Part shown: positions 10,730 to 21,700 of the stretch, piece by piece
Numbering within the stretch: the first letter of the stretch is position 1
How the letters are laid out: each line of letters starts with the position of its first letter
Assembly (NCBI RefSeq): GCF_014844055.1
Contig: NZ_CP062167.1
Span: forward strand, 1,069,501 to 1,133,500
DNA: 64,000 nt
Source of the DNA: Aureimonas sp. OT7
GTDB lineage: Bacteria > Pseudomonadota > Alphaproteobacteria > Rhizobiales > Rhizobiaceae
Direction of reading: 5' to 3'
Notes under the pieces: model-generated
Databases searched by the model: none
What the model saw: only the letters and a program-made list of their open reading frames with translations
What the model was told of the DNA's origin: nothing
Made by a program: the position numbers and the translations under genes

Positions 10730-10950
10730 CGCGATCTTCCTTCGTCTGCGCGGCATGGCGCACGTGCCGGGCGCTTTCGCTGCGCCAGCCCGTTCGCGAT
10801 TGTCATGCCTGATCGTTTCGGTCGAGCTATGCATATCGCTGCAACCAGCCTCCCGCGCAACCCCTTGCAGACGACCGGAGGCGATATTAATCAATATGCC
10901 CGAAACAAGGCGCGCTCCGCCCGGCTGCCCAAGGGCCCGGCGAGACAGTC
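10730..10950. promoter_or_regulatory. Divergent carA / yqeY intergenic region
   Basis: This 221-bp spacer separates two divergent genes and must carry both promoters. It contains the AT-rich inverted repeat ATATT-N4-AATAT (10884-10897), which stands out in the GC-rich background and could be a -10 region or an operator. I see no convincing -35/-10 pair, no leader peptide and no riboswitch. Confidence 0.35.
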
Positions 10951-11415
10951 ATGAAAGTTCCCGAAATGCGAGAATGCCTCGCGGCCGCGCTGGATGACGC
11001 ACGATCCGGCAACGATCCGCAACGCCTGTGTACGCTTCGCCTGGTGGCGACCGCCATCAAGGACAGGGATATCGCCCTTCGGGCCGAGGGGCGCGAGCGC
11101 CTCTGCGACGAGGAGATCGCCCGGCTGCTGCAACGCATGGCCTGCCAGCACGAAGAGAAGGCGGCCGCACTGGAGGCCGCCGGCGATGTCGCCCGCGCCG
11201 CCGACCAGCGCCGGCTTGCCGGAATCGTCGCCGAGCTCATGCCGCCATCGATGGATGCCGTCTCGATTCTCGCCGCCTGCGAGACGGCGGTCGCCGAAAC
11301 CGGCGCGCGCGGCCTGCGTGACATCGGCCGCTGCATGGATGCCCTCAAGCGCAGGCATGGCACGGCACTGGACCTGCCCGCCGCCGGGGCGGTGGTGCGC
11401 GGCATGTTGCGCTGA
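10951..11415 (+). CDS. GatB/YqeY domain protein
   Basis: Small alpha-helical YqeY-type protein, related to the C-terminal tail domain of the GatB/GatE amidotransferase subunit that binds tRNA. Its own function is not established. Visible family features are the RLCTLRLVATAIKDRDIALR helix start, the central AADQRRLAGIVAELMP segment and a C-terminal helix bundle. The length of 154 residues is typical. It sits just upstream of dnaG and rpoD, a common arrangement in this class, suggesting read-through into the macromolecular-synthesis genes. Four tandem palindromes follow its stop codon. Confidence 0.85.
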   Translation: MKVPEMRECLAAALDDARSGNDPQRLCTLRLVATAIKDRDIALRAEGRERLCDEEIARLLQRMACQHEEKAAALEAAGDVARAADQRRLAGIVAELMPPSMDAVSILAACETAVAETGARGLRDIGRCMDALKRRHGTALDLPAAGAVVRGMLR

Positions 11416-11436
11416 GGCATAGCCGCGCCGACCGCT

Positions 11437-11476
11437 CTGTGGACAGCTGTGGACAGCTGTGGACAGCTGTGGACAG
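11437..11476. repeat. Four tandem 10-bp palindromes between yqeY and dnaG
   Basis: CTGTGGACAG is repeated exactly four times without a spacer (11437, 11447, 11457, 11467). Each unit is itself a palindrome with arms CTGT/ACAG around GG. The period of 10 bp puts all units on the same helix face. TGTGGA resembles one end of a DnaA box (TGTGGATAA) but the other end does not match. The array ends 67 bp before the dnaG start codon. Confidence 0.9.
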
Positions 11477-11543
11477 CGGGGGGATTTCCCGCCGGGCGGG
11501 AGAATGTCTGGATTTGTCCGCCGCTCTGGCCGATATGTCTGCC

Positions 11544-13472
11544 ATGAGGTTTCCCCCGCACTTCCTTGAAGAGATCAAGAGCCGCATCCCGATCTCGGAG
11601 GTCATCGGCCGGCGCGTCACCTGGGACCGCCGCAAGTCACAGGCCGGCAAGGGCGACTACTGGGCCTGCTGCCCGTTCCATGGCGAAAAGACCCCGTCCT
11701 TCCACTGCGAGGACTCCAAGGGACGCTATCACTGCTTCGGCTGCGGCGTGTCGGGCGATCATTTCCGCTTCCTGACGGACCTGGAGGGAATGAGCTTTCC
11801 CGAGGCGGTGGAACGCCTTGCGGGCGAGGCCGGGCTGCCGATGCCCGAGCGCGACCCCGAGGCCGAACTGCGTCAGGAGGCGCGCACCAGCCAGATCGAC
11901 GCGCTGGCCCTGGCGCGCGACTATTTCCGCCAGGCCCTGCAGGAGTCCGATGGCGCCAAGGCGCGCGCCTATCTGCGCGACCGGGGCATCGGTAGTGCGG
12001 CGCAGGCGGCCTTTTCCATCGGATACGCGCCGGACAGCCGGTCGCGCCTGAAGGAGTTTCTGGCCGGTCGCGGTGTCGGCCGCGCCGTGATCGAGGCCGC
12101 CGGCCTCGTCGTGCACGGCGATGGCATCGCCGTTTCCTACGACCGTTTCCGCGACCGGATCATGTTTCCGATCGAGGACGCGCGCGAGAAGGTGATCGCC
12201 TTCGGCGGACGCGCCTTGTCACCCGGCGCACCGGCCAAATACCTGAACTCGCCGGAGACCGACGTCTTCCACAAGGGCGCGACGCTGTACAATCTGGCGC
12301 GGGCGCGCCGCGCCGCGCGCGATGGCGGCACGCTGATCGTGGTGGAGGGCTATGTCGACGTCATCGCCCTGCACCAGGCCGGCATCGGCCACGCGGTGGC
12401 GCCGCTGGGCACGGCGTTGACCGACCGCCAGCTCGATCTCCTGTGGCGCACCACGCCGGAACCGATCCTGTGCTTCGACGGCGACGCGGCGGGCGTCAAG
12501 GCGGCCCAGCGCGCCGCCGACGTCGCCCTGCCGCTGCTCAAGCCGGGCCGCTCGCTGCGCTTCGCCCTTCTTCCAGGGGGACGGGATCCGGACGATGTCG
12601 TCCGCGAAGGGGGGGCGGACGCGTTCGACGCGATCCTGGCCGGCGCCCGGCCGCTGGCGGACATGCTGTGGACGCGCGAGACGGCCGGCGGGGTCTTCGA
12701 TACGCCCGAGCGGCGGGCCGAGCTGGAAAGCCGCCTGCGGACGTTGAGCCGGCAGATCGCCGACGAGAGCGTGCGCCGCCATTACCAGCAGGATCTCCAG
12801 GAGCGCCTTTCGGGGTTTTTCGGCCCTCCGCCCGGCCAGGGGCGTGGCGGCATGCGCCGCGGCGAAGCCGGGGGGCGGGGCCCACAGCGGGCCGGCGCGC
12901 CGCGCCGCTCGGCCGTGTCCGATCGCCTGATCCGCTCCGGCCTGGCTTCATCGGCCGGCCGGGCAGATCAGGGGTCGATGCGCGAGGTCGGCATCGTCGT
13001 CGGCTTCATCAACCATCCATTGCTGATCGCGGAAGCCTTCGACTATCTCGCCGAGCTGGAACTGCCCGACGGCGCGTTGTCGCGCCTGCGCTCGGCGGTT
13101 CTGGACGTGGCGATGACGGCCCCGGCGCTGGACCGGCAGGCGATCCTGTCGGCACTGGAGGGGCGGGGGTTGCGGGGGGTCTTCGACGCGCTGGAGGCGC
13201 GGGTGCGCGCCAACAGGGACTGGATGTTCCTGGCGGAGGCCGCCGTGGAAGATGCCCGTGAGGCGCTTCGTCAGGCGCTTCACTTGCAGCATCGCCAGCG
13301 TTTCCTACATAGGGAACTCCGGAACGCGGAAGTGGCTTTTGCCGCCGAGCAGACGGAGCAGGCTTATGCGCAGATCGTCGCGATCAAGCAGGAAATGGAT
13401 AATCTTGCCGGTACCGAGGCGTTGATCGACGGTTTCGGGCTGCTGTCCGGTCGTCCGGCCCGCAGCATCTAG
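11544..13472 (+). CDS. dnaG: DNA primase
   Basis: Synthesises RNA primers at the replication fork. The start MRFPPHFLEEIKSRIP is preferred to upstream candidates because this is the family N-terminus. The CHC2 zinc-binding domain has ligands Cys43, His46, Cys64 and Cys67. The TOPRIM core carries IVVEGYVDVIALHQAG and CFDGDAAG. A Gly/Arg-rich linker separates the catalytic core from the C-terminal DnaB-binding helices. At 642 residues the length is normal. rpoD lies 253 bp downstream, so this is the yqeY-dnaG-rpoD macromolecular-synthesis locus. The tandem palindromes just upstream may matter for its regulation. Confidence 0.97.
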   Translation: MRFPPHFLEEIKSRIPISEVIGRRVTWDRRKSQAGKGDYWACCPFHGEKTPSFHCEDSKGRYHCFGCGVSGDHFRFLTDLEGMSFPEAVERLAGEAGLPMPERDPEAELRQEARTSQIDALALARDYFRQALQESDGAKARAYLRDRGIGSAAQAAFSIGYAPDSRSRLKEFLAGRGVGRAVIEAAGLVVHGDGIAVSYDRFRDRIMFPIEDAREKVIAFGGRALSPGAPAKYLNSPETDVFHKGATLYNLARARRAARDGGTLIVVEGYVDVIALHQAGIGHAVAPLGTALTDRQLDLLWRTTPEPILCFDGDAAGVKAAQRAADVALPLLKPGRSLRFALLPGGRDPDDVVREGGADAFDAILAGARPLADMLWTRETAGGVFDTPERRAELESRLRTLSRQIADESVRRHYQQDLQERLSGFFGPPPGQGRGGMRRGEAGGRGPQRAGAPRRSAVSDRLIRSGLASSAGRADQGSMREVGIVVGFINHPLLIAEAFDYLAELELPDGALSRLRSAVLDVAMTAPALDRQAILSALEGRGLRGVFDALEARVRANRDWMFLAEAAVEDAREALRQALHLQHRQRFLHRELRNAEVAFAAEQTEQAYAQIVAIKQEMDNLAGTEALIDGFGLLSGRPARSI

Positions 13473-13725
13473 GCGCGGTCCCTGTTTTTTTAGCGCATGG
13501 CCTTGACTCCAAAGGGTGAAATCGAAAGAGACGGTGCTCATAGCGGCATCTTCGGAATTATGGATTGTTATAATTGGCGTAGCCGGGCGGTTCTTGAGCG
13601 AATCGCCGGAGCTGCAAGTCGGGCGGTTTCGGCCGCCTGTCCGGTTCATCGAGAATTTACCGCCTTGGCGCTAGTCATGTGGCGGTTCGCCGGACGCGGC
13701 TGACGCGAATTGGAGAGATACGCGA
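13473..13725 (+). promoter_or_regulatory. rpoD upstream region with a possible -10 element
   Basis: This 253-bp gap before rpoD is relatively AT-rich. It holds a perfect TATAAT (13569-13574), but no good -35 hexamer at 16-18 bp. TTGACT occurs at 13504-13509 without a clear partner. A dedicated rpoD promoter here is likely but not proven. I see no terminator hairpin after dnaG. Confidence 0.3.
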
Positions 13726-15690
<1,965 letters not shown>

Positions 15691-15717
15691 GCCGTTCGCC
15701 GCAGTATCATATAGTCC

Positions 15718-15748
15718 AAGGCCGGGCGCCCAGCGCCCGGCCTTTCTG
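15718..15748 (+). terminator. Rho-independent terminator after rpoD
   Basis: A perfect 12-bp stem (AAGGCCGGGCGC, 15718-15729, with GCGCCCGGCCTT, 15733-15744) has a 3-base loop and is followed by TCTGC. It closes the rpoD transcript. Confidence 0.85.
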
Positions 15749-15866
15749 CATCGTGGGTGAACGCCGGCTGAACGGACCCTTCCACATCGGTTCAGTCGCC
15801 ACGGCGCAAGGTCACGTTCGAAGGCCCGGACAGCCGGGCAGAACAGACCTTGAAGGAGGCCCCATC

Positions 15867-16235
15867 ATGTTCGGCAAACTCATTCGTTCCGCCATGCTGA
15901 CCCTGGCTCTGGCCGGCGGCGCAACCGCAGCGGCAGGTGGCCTCGCAGGCATGTCCGCCGCTGCGCAGGAACTGCGTATCGGCGTCGGCTCCGCCCCGGT
16001 CATCCAGGTGCAGGGCCGAGGCTACGATCATCGGCACGACCGCTGGCGCGAGCGGGAGCGCGGCGGTTGCGATGCCCGGCAGGCTTTGCGCAAGGCCGAC
16101 CACATGGGCTTGCGCCGTGCCCGCGTCGTTGACGCCGGCCGGCGCACGGTCACCGTGGCGGGCAGGGACCGTGGTGGGCGTGCGATGGTGCGCTTCGCCA
16201 ATGCGCGCGGCTGCCCCGTGATCGGCCAGCGCTGA
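15867..16235 (+). CDS. Small secreted protein of unknown function
   Basis: I do not recognise a named family. The start is set by a strong AGGAGG eight bases before the ATG; the longer open frame has no such signal. Residues 1-34 form a clear Sec signal peptide (MFGKLIRSAMLTLALAGGA, cleavage near SAAAQE). The mature ~88 residues are basic and Arg-rich. They contain a segment CDARQALRKADHMGLRRARV and end with RFANARGCPVIGQR, so two cysteines could form a disulphide in the periplasm. It is the first of three consecutive small exported proteins. A terminator hairpin lies about 110 bp downstream, so it is probably transcribed alone. Confidence 0.75.
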   Translation: MFGKLIRSAMLTLALAGGATAAAGGLAGMSAAAQELRIGVGSAPVIQVQGRGYDHRHDRWRERERGGCDARQALRKADHMGLRRARVVDAGRRTVTVAGRDRGGRAMVRFANARGCPVIGQR

Positions 16236-16347
16236 CGGACCCCCGCCGCGCGCATGGCTGCCATGCGCAGGGCGGACTACCTCGTCGGCCGTCACTATGC
16301 GATCAACGTCGCCAGCGGGCTACCTCCTCCCAGCCCGCAACTTTAAG

Positions 16348-16386
16348 AGCCCGCCCGGTCCTCCCCCGGTGCGGGCTTTTCTTTTT
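16348..16386 (+). terminator. Rho-independent terminator after the small secreted protein gene
   Basis: AGCCCGC (16348-16354) pairs with GCGGGCT (16371-16377), extended inside by CCGG/CCGG, and is followed by TTTCTTTTT. It separates the first small exported protein gene from the lipoprotein gene. Confidence 0.8.
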
Positions 16387-16479
16387 GCCGGGAACAAATT
16401 TCGTAATCGACAGTTGAGCGTTCGTGTTCGTTCACCGCCGGCGTGCGCGCGCCGGCCTGTCGATGAAAGGCGTACCCAG

Positions 16480-16764
16480 ATGAGGAAAGTGACGATTGCC
16501 GGCTGTGCGGCGCTGTTGATGGCGGTGGCGGGTTGCCAGTCCGTCGATCGGGACATAGCGGCTCCGGCCGCAATCGGCGGGTTGGGTGGCGCGGCGATCG
16601 GCGCGGCCGCATCCGGCGACCTTGGCGGTGCGTTGATCGGTGGCGCCCTGGGCACTGCGGCGGGTGCGCTGATCGGCTCGGCAAGCCGGCCCAACGAATG
16701 CGTTTACCGCGACAGTAACGGAAGCCGTTACGTGGCGGCCTGTCCGCGCGGCTATCGCGGATGA
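16480..16764 (+). CDS. Small lipoprotein with glycine-zipper domain
   Basis: Predicted envelope lipoprotein of 94 residues. The start MRKVTIAGCAALLMAVAGCQ gives a short lipoprotein signal with lipobox AVAGC (Cys19). The mature part contains a glycine zipper (AAIGGLGGAAIGAAASGDLGG and the following GALIGGALGTAAG), as in the Gly-zipper 2TM/17-kDa surface antigen group. It ends with two cysteines around CVYRDSNGSRYVAACPRGYR. Processing would use LspA and Lnt, both encoded in this window. The next gene overlaps its stop codon by 4 bp (ATGA), so the pair is translationally coupled. The role is unknown; membrane association or outer-membrane anchoring is plausible. Confidence 0.75.
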   Translation: MRKVTIAGCAALLMAVAGCQSVDRDIAAPAAIGGLGGAAIGAAASGDLGGALIGGALGTAAGALIGSASRPNECVYRDSNGSRYVAACPRGYRG

Positions 16765-17186
16765 CAGGGTCCACGTCGAAGTGGCGGGCAGTGATCGCGT
16801 TTTGCCTGTTCGCCGGCAACTGGGCCCTGGCTCCCTTGCCGGCGGCCGCAGCCACGATTGCGCGACCCGCTCCAGTCGAGACGTCCTCCCGGCCGGTGAT
16901 CATGGCGCAGGGTGACTTCCGCGAGATCATGCGCGGGGTGCAACGCCGCGAGGAATGGCGCAACCGTGGTGGACCGCGCTACCAGGACCGGCGTTACGAC
17001 CGCGACAGGCGCTGGGAGCGCGACCGCAGACGCTACGAGCGCGACCGCTGGGAACGCCGGGGCCCGCCGTCGGCCTACCGGGGGCTCAGCTCTCACCAGG
17101 TTGCCTGCTCGCGCCGATACCGGACATACGATCCGCGCACCAACACCTACTTCATCCGGCCGGGCGTCCGCGCCGTATGCCGGTAA
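16761..17186 (+). CDS. BA14K-like secreted protein
   Basis: Predicted exported protein of 141 residues, with an N-terminal signal segment (VIAFCLFAGNWALAPLPAAA). The middle is an extreme Arg/Asp/Glu-rich low-complexity stretch of RDRR, WERD and YERD repeats. The C-terminal ~30 residues (HQVACSRRYRTYDPRTNTYF) match the BA14K/lectin-like module found in Brucella and relatives, with two cysteines. It is translationally coupled to the lipoprotein gene upstream. BA14K was described as an immunoreactive, lectin-like protein; the function here is not known. Confidence 0.7.
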   Translation: MTGSTSKWRAVIAFCLFAGNWALAPLPAAAATIARPAPVETSSRPVIMAQGDFREIMRGVQRREEWRNRGGPRYQDRRYDRDRRWERDRRRYERDRWERRGPPSAYRGLSSHQVACSRRYRTYDPRTNTYFIRPGVRAVCR

Positions 17187-17209
17187 GTCCTTCAAAATAG
17201 CATGTCCAA

Positions 17210-17239
17210 GGCCGCCTGACCCGTTCAGGCGGCCTCTTT
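17210..17239. terminator. Bidirectional terminator between convergent genes
   Basis: A perfect 10-bp stem (GGCCGCCTGA 17210-17219, TCAGGCGGCC 17225-17234) with a 5-base loop lies between the BA14K-like gene and the convergent permease gene. A T-rich TCTTT follows on the plus strand; the minus-strand side has only TTGGA, so it works best for the plus-strand genes. Confidence 0.75.
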
Positions 17240-18201
17240 CATGCCCGGCCGGTCTTCTTGCCGCCGGCGATGGTGATGATGGCGATGATGATGAGCCCGG
17301 TGACGAGCAGCCTCAGCCCGGCACTGACGCCATAGGTGTTCAACATCGTGACCAGCAGATACATGAACAGCGAAGCGCCCCACAACCCTGCGACATTGGC
17401 CTGCCCGCCGGCCACGGACGTACCGCCAACGACGACGACGGCAATGGACGCCAGCAGATACTCTTCCCCCATGTTGAGGGACGCCCCGCCGGAAAAACCG
17501 GCCAGGACGGCGCCGCACAACCCCGCCAGGGCGGCCGAAAGCACATAGGTCGCCCAGCGCACGCGATCCACGCGGATGCCGGCCAGCCCTGCGGCACGGC
17601 TGTTCTGACCGATAGCGGTGACCGACCGGCCGTATACCGTCCGGTGCAGAAGCACGGCCATCGCGACGGTCAGCAGAAGCGTGGCAATGGCAAGGATCGG
17701 AATGCCGGCTATCCGTCCCGTCGCGAAGTCGGCGAAAGCCGAGGGCGGGCGCACGCGCAGGCCGCGGCCGAAGGCGATGGCGCTCGACATGACCAGGAAG
17801 CTGGCCGAGAGGGTGGCGATGATCGGCGGGATCGATAGAAGGCGGATCAGCCCGTAGTTAAAGCAACCGACAGCCGCACCGACGGCGAGGGCCGAGGCGA
17901 CGCCTGGCAGGATCATGGCGTTGTCGCCGTTCATCACCCGCATGGCCACGGCGCCGGCAAGTGCAATCGTGGCCGGTATGGACAGGTCTATGTTGCCGGG
18001 CCCGGTGGTGATGACGAACATCTGGCCGAGGCCGACGATGACATACATGGTGGCGAAGGTGAGCGCCGTCGTCAGCACCTGCCCGGACCCCGCGCCGCCC
18101 GAGGCGGCGATGGTGGCGAAGAAGATCACGACCGCCCCGGCAAAGGAAAAGGCCGAAGGAACGCGTTGGCCGAAATCCCGGATTGCGGCAAGGGCGCTCA
18201 T
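17239..18201 (-). CDS. Sugar-type ABC transporter permease (RbsC family), second permease
   Basis: Polytopic inner-membrane permease of the ribose/xylose/branched-substrate family (BPD_transp_2), 320 residues with about eight to ten hydrophobic segments. The start [20 protein letters not shown] is supported by a 4-bp ATGA overlap with the upstream permease. Family motifs include VITTGPGNIDLSIPATIALAG near the first third and the coupling EAA-like region NSRAAGLAGIRVDRVRW. It forms one operon with the other permease, the double ATPase and the binding protein. The presence of two different permeases suggests a heterodimeric membrane domain. The substrate is not evident; pentoses, sugar alcohols or autoinducer-like molecules are all possible. 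Confidence 0.88.
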   Translation of the reverse strand: MSALAAIRDFGQRVPSAFSFAGAVVIFFATIAASGGAGSGQVLTTALTFATMYVIVGLGQMFVITTGPGNIDLSIPATIALAGAVAMRVMNGDNAMILPGVASALAVGAAVGCFNYGLIRLLSIPPIIATLSASFLVMSSAIAFGRGLRVRPPSAFADFATGRIAGIPILAIATLLLTVAMAVLLHRTVYGRSVTAIGQNSRAAGLAGIRVDRVRWATYVLSAALAGLCGAVLAGFSGGASLNMGEEYLLASIAVVVVGGTSVAGGQANVAGLWGASLFMYLLVTMLNTYGVSAGLRLLVTGLIIIAIITIAGGKKTGRA

Positions 18202-19142
18202 GCGGATGTCCTTTCGGCACGGTTGACGAGGGCGCGCAGCGCCAGCACCAGGATGAGGATGGCGCCCTGCGCGCCGATCTGCCAGTCGGGCGAGATGCGC
18301 AGGAAGGCAAGTAGCGACCCAGCCAGCGTCAGGGTGAGCGCACCGATGACGGCCCCGACGGGAGAGATCCGTCCGCCCGTGAACTCGCCGCCGCCTAGAA
18401 TGACGCCGGCAATGGACAGAAGCGTATAGCGCAGCGCGATATTGGCATCGGCCGCGGTCGTCAGGCCCACCAGGGCCAGCCCGGCCAGCACGCCGAAGAA
18501 GCCGGCCAGCGCATACATGGTCATCCGCACCTTCAGCAGCGACCAGCCGGCCCGCGCCATCGCCTGCGGATTGCCGCCGGCGCCACGCAGGACGGTGCCG
18601 ATCGAGGAGCGCATCAGGAACAGGTGGACCGCCAGGGCCAGGATCGCGCTGGCCACCAGGGCGAACGGAACGATGGGCGTGCGGAACTTGACGATGGCCT
18701 GCAGCCATGCCGGGGCACTGCCACCGGGCGATGGCAGGATCAGGACCGCAGCGCCGAGCCAGACGAACGACATGCCCAGCGTGACCACGATGGAAGGCAG
18801 GTTGCGCCATTGCACGAGGGCACCGACCAGCGCGTAGACCGCGATGCAGCCGGCGAGGGCGGCGATACCCAAAAGGGGAGTATCGTTCAGGAGCGTCGCG
18901 CCGATGCAGGCCACGAACGAAACGAAACTGCCGATCGACAGGTCGATGTCGTTGATGGCGATGATGAACATCTGCGCGATGGTGGCGAGCGCGATGGGCA
19001 GCGCCAGGTTGAGCATCAGGTTGAGGCCCATGAAACTCATGGCCCTCGGCTGGATGATGAAGATCGCCGTCAGCAGCAGGGCGAGGGAGACGGGTGGAAG
19101 AAGCGCCCGCATGACGCGCGGCGATGTCGGGTCCAGCTTCAA
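18198..19142 (-). CDS. Sugar-type ABC transporter permease (RbsC family), first permease, TTG start
   Basis: Polytopic inner-membrane permease of the RbsC family, partner of the following permease. The chosen start is TTG at 19142: it overlaps the ATPase stop codon (TTGA) and is preceded by GGAGGA at proper spacing. The first in-frame ATG (19112) has no ribosome binding site. Conserved segments include [20 protein letters not shown] and [20 protein letters not shown]. The protein has 314 residues. Its stop overlaps the next permease by 4 bp. Substrate unknown. Confidence 0.87.
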   Translation of the reverse strand: MKLDPTSPRVMRALLPPVSLALLLTAIFIIQPRAMSFMGLNLMLNLALPIALATIAQMFIIAINDIDLSIGSFVSFVACIGATLLNDTPLLGIAALAGCIAVYALVGALVQWRNLPSIVVTLGMSFVWLGAAVLILPSPGGSAPAWLQAIVKFRTPIVPFALVASAILALAVHLFLMRSSIGTVLRGAGGNPQAMARAGWSLLKVRMTMYALAGFFGVLAGLALVGLTTAADANIALRYTLLSIAGVILGGGEFTGGRISPVGAVIGALTLTLAGSLLAFLRISPDWQIGAQGAILILVLALRALVNRAERTSA

Positions 19143-20620
19143 GCCGCATCCTCCGCAAAGGAACTCTGCAGCACGCGGGCCTCGGTCAGTTCGTCGCGCG
19201 GCATGTCCGCGACGATCCGCCCGGACCTGAAGACGTAGGCATGGTCGCAACTCAGCAACTCGTCGAACTCCGTCGTGTACCAGATGAAGGTGCGACCGCG
19301 CGCCGCCTCGGCGCGGATCAGGGCGTAGACATCCTGCTTTGTGCCTATGTCGACGCCGCGCATCGGATCGTCCATCAGGATGATGTCGGCGTCGGATGCG
19401 AGCGCCCGGGCAAACAGCGCCTTCTGCTGGTTGCCGCCCGACAAAGTGAGGATGTTGTTGTCCATGTCGGGAGAACGGATACCGATGCGTGTACGCCAGT
19501 CCGACGCCATGCCGGCCTCCGCGGCCTTGTCGATCAACCCCATCTTTCGAAGCGCGGGGAGCGAGCGGACGGTGATGTTCTGCCCGATGGACCAGAGCGG
19601 AAAGACCCCGTCGCTCTGCCGGTCTCCGGCAACGAAGGCGACCTTGCCCGACAGCCGCGCGAAGCGGGAGCCGCGCGCACCGGCATTCTGCATCAGGACC
19701 AGAAGCGCCGTCTGGCCGTGTCCGGCAAGGCCGGCAAGGCCCACGATCTCGCCCTTGTGCGCGACAAGGCGCCGGTCGTTGCCCTGACGCGGCGGTGCGG
19801 CCGTCGCGACGACCGGCCCGGTCCGCGCCTTCGCCTGCGGGCCGGCATGGGCGGTCTCGGCCACGACATGGCCCATCGCCTCCACCAGCGATACCCGGTC
19901 GAATTGCGCGGCAGGTCGCAACTGCGTGATCCGGCCATCGCTCATCACGGCGATCCGGTCGCATGTGGCGAGGATTTCCCCGAGGATGTGGGATATCAGG
20001 ACGATGCTGCCGCCACCTTCGACGAAGCGGCGCACATGCGCCAGCAACTGCGCCGCCACCGTCTGGTCGAGCGAGGAGGTGGGTTCGTCCAGGATGATCA
20101 GGCGCGGCGCCAAATCGGAAACGGCGAAGACGATGGAGATCTCCACCATCTGCCGCTGGCCGAGCGCCAGATCGGAGAGGAGATCATCCGCGCCGATGCC
20201 ATGTCCGGGGAAGATCGTATCGAGGCTGCTGCGCGACAGCGCCGCCGCACGGCGACGCCAGCCGAAGCCCTTCAGCGACGGATGCCGGATCCGCATGTTT
20301 TCGGCGACCGTCAGATTCGGGCAGAGCGACAGTTCCTGGAACACGCAGCGAATGCCGGCGCGATTGGCGGCGGCGACGCCGAAGCCGTCGGAAACCGGCG
20401 AACCGTCGATGGATAAACGCCCGGTATCGGGCATCAAATTGCCGGCCAGCACCTGCATCAGCGTCGACTTGCCGGCACCATTATGCCCGGCGAGCCCGAT
20501 GCACTCCCCCCGCTTCAGGTCGAGGCTGACGCCGCCCAGCGCCTTGACGGCGCCGAAGCTTTTGGCGATGTCGCCCAGCGATACCAGTGGCGGGGAGGCC
20601 CGGTCGTCCATTGCGGTCAT
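19139..20620 (-). CDS. Sugar-type ABC transporter ATP-binding protein with two ABC domains (RbsA family)
   Basis: Cytoplasmic double ATPase that energises the two permeases. The first ABC domain has Walker A GHNGAGKS (residues 45-52), a variant signature LALGQRQ and Walker [13 protein letters not shown]. The second has the degenerate P-loop usual in this family (GLAGHGQTA, lysine absent), a canonical signature LSGGNQQK and the Walker B-like [12 protein letters not shown]. So only one canonical hydrolysis site is expected, as in RbsA/XylG. Length 493 residues. It lies between the binding-protein gene (66-bp gap with a hairpin) and the permease genes (overlapping). Confidence 0.92.
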   Translation of the reverse strand: MTAMDDRASPPLVSLGDIAKSFGAVKALGGVSLDLKRGECIGLAGHNGAGKSTLMQVLAGNLMPDTGRLSIDGSPVSDGFGVAAANRAGIRCVFQELSLCPNLTVAENMRIRHPSLKGFGWRRRAAALSRSSLDTIFPGHGIGADDLLSDLALGQRQMVEISIVFAVSDLAPRLIILDEPTSSLDQTVAAQLLAHVRRFVEGGGSIVLISHILGEILATCDRIAVMSDGRITQLRPAAQFDRVSLVEAMGHVVAETAHAGPQAKARTGPVVATAAPPRQGNDRRLVAHKGEIVGLAGLAGHGQTALLVLMQNAGARGSRFARLSGKVAFVAGDRQSDGVFPLWSIGQNITVRSLPALRKMGLIDKAAEAGMASDWRTRIGIRSPDMDNNILTLSGGNQQKALFARALASDADIILMDDPMRGVDIGTKQDVYALIRAEAARGRTFIWYTTEFDELLSCDHAYVFRSGRIVADMPRDELTEARVLQSSFAEDAA

Positions 20621-20646
20621 GATGTCGTGTCCGTCCTGTCGGGGCC

Positions 20647-20674
20647 TCCGCGCGCGGCAGGTGCCGCACGCGGA
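20647..20674 (-). terminator. Intercistronic hairpin between binding-protein and ATPase genes
   Basis: TCCGCGCGCGGCA (20647-20659) and TGCCGCACGCGGA (20662-20674) form a 13-bp stem with one mismatch. There is no T-tract. Such hairpins after binding-protein genes usually protect the upstream mRNA and lower expression of the downstream ATPase. Confidence 0.6.
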
Positions 20675-20686
20675 ACGCCAAAGCGC

Positions 20687-21700
20687 TTACTTTGCCTCGG
20701 CGATGACCTTGCGGGCATCGTCCAGCGTGTACTCGACGTTGGCGACGCCGCCTTCCTGGGTCGTTTCCAACGCCTTTTCGAGGCCCGCCTGGTCGATGGA
20801 CAGGAAGGGAACCACCAGGTCCTTCGGGACCTCCTCGCCGTCCAGGATCTGCTGCGCAACCCAGAAGGCGAGGGTGGATACGCCCGGCGCAATCGAAACC
20901 GACATGGTCTCGTAGCCGTTCGCATCCTTCTGCTGCTTCCACCAGAGAAGCTCATCCTGCCGGTTGCCCATGATGATGGTGGGCATGTCGCGGCCGGCGG
21001 CCGCGAAGGCTTCCGCCGCGCCGAAACCGTCGCCGCCCTGCGTCACCACGCCGACGACCTGCGGTATCGAGGGCAGCACACCGGCTACGGAGCGCTGGGC
21101 GACGGTCTGGGTCCAGTCGCCCTGCACCTCGGATACGATCTTGAAGCTGGGATGCTTCTGTACGCCCGCCGCGATGCCCTCGTGGATCTCGGAGTCGACC
21201 GAGGTTCCCGGCAGGCCGCGGATCTCGAGCAGGTTGCCGCCGTCCGGATAGCGGCCGGCAAGATAGTCGAGCTGGTCGGACCCCATCTTGCGGAAGTCCA
21301 CCGCAACGCGCCATGCACAAGGCTCCGTCACGATGCCGTCGAACGAAACGACGGTGATGCCGGCGTCGCAGGCTTCCTTGACGGCACCATTCAGCGCGGT
21401 CGGCGATGCGGCGTTGATGACGATGGCATCGTAACCCTGCAGGATCATGTTCTGGATCTGCGCGGCCTGCTCGGTGGCCTGGTTTTCGGCGGTGGTGAAG
21501 GCGTCGGCCGCGGCGACGACGCCATCGGCGACGGCCTTCCCGGTAACGGTCTTCCAGCTTTCCAGCATGGCCTGCCGCCACGAATTGCCGGCGTAGTTGT
21601 TGGAAAGGGCGATGGTCTTATCGGCGGTCTCGGCGCTGGCCGCCAGCGGCGTTGCCAGAAGCGTGGCGGTCGACAACAAAAGGATGCTGCGTCGGATCAT
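20687..21700 (-). CDS. Periplasmic sugar-type substrate-binding protein
   Basis: Soluble receptor of the ABC importer, of the ribose-binding/LacI-like fold (periplasmic binding protein 4 group). A Sec signal peptide is obvious (MIRRSILLLSTATLLATPLA, cleavage after ASA). The start is supported by GGGAGGA. Family features include ALSNNYAGNSWRQAMLESW at the N-terminus, AAQIQNMILQGYDAIVINAA and DAGITVVSFD in the first lobe. Length 337 residues. It is the first gene of the transporter operon and is divergent from the GAF histidine kinase gene. The ligand cannot be read from the sequence. Confidence 0.9.
   Translation of the reverse strand: MIRRSILLLSTATLLATPLAASAETADKTIALSNNYAGNSWRQAMLESWKTVTGKAVADGVVAAADAFTTAENQATEQAAQIQNMILQGYDAIVINAASPTALNGAVKEACDAGITVVSFDGIVTEPCAWRVAVDFRKMGSDQLDYLAGRYPDGGNLLEIRGLPGTSVDSEIHEGIAAGVQKHPSFKIVSEVQGDWTQTVAQRSVAGVLPSIPQVVGVVTQGGDGFGAAEAFAAAGRDMPTIIMGNRQDELLWWKQQKDANGYETMSVSIAPGVSTLAFWVAQQILDGEEVPKDLVVPFLSIDQAGLEKALETTQEGGVANVEYTLDDARKVIAEAK

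Noticed and set aside
11437..11476. The dnaG-proximal repeat considered as a CRISPR array
   Set aside because: Units are 10 bp and directly adjacent, with no spacers and no cas genes.
13497..13703. 68-codon frame in the dnaG-rpoD gap
   Set aside because: No ribosome binding site and no recognisable protein features; more likely leader or promoter DNA.
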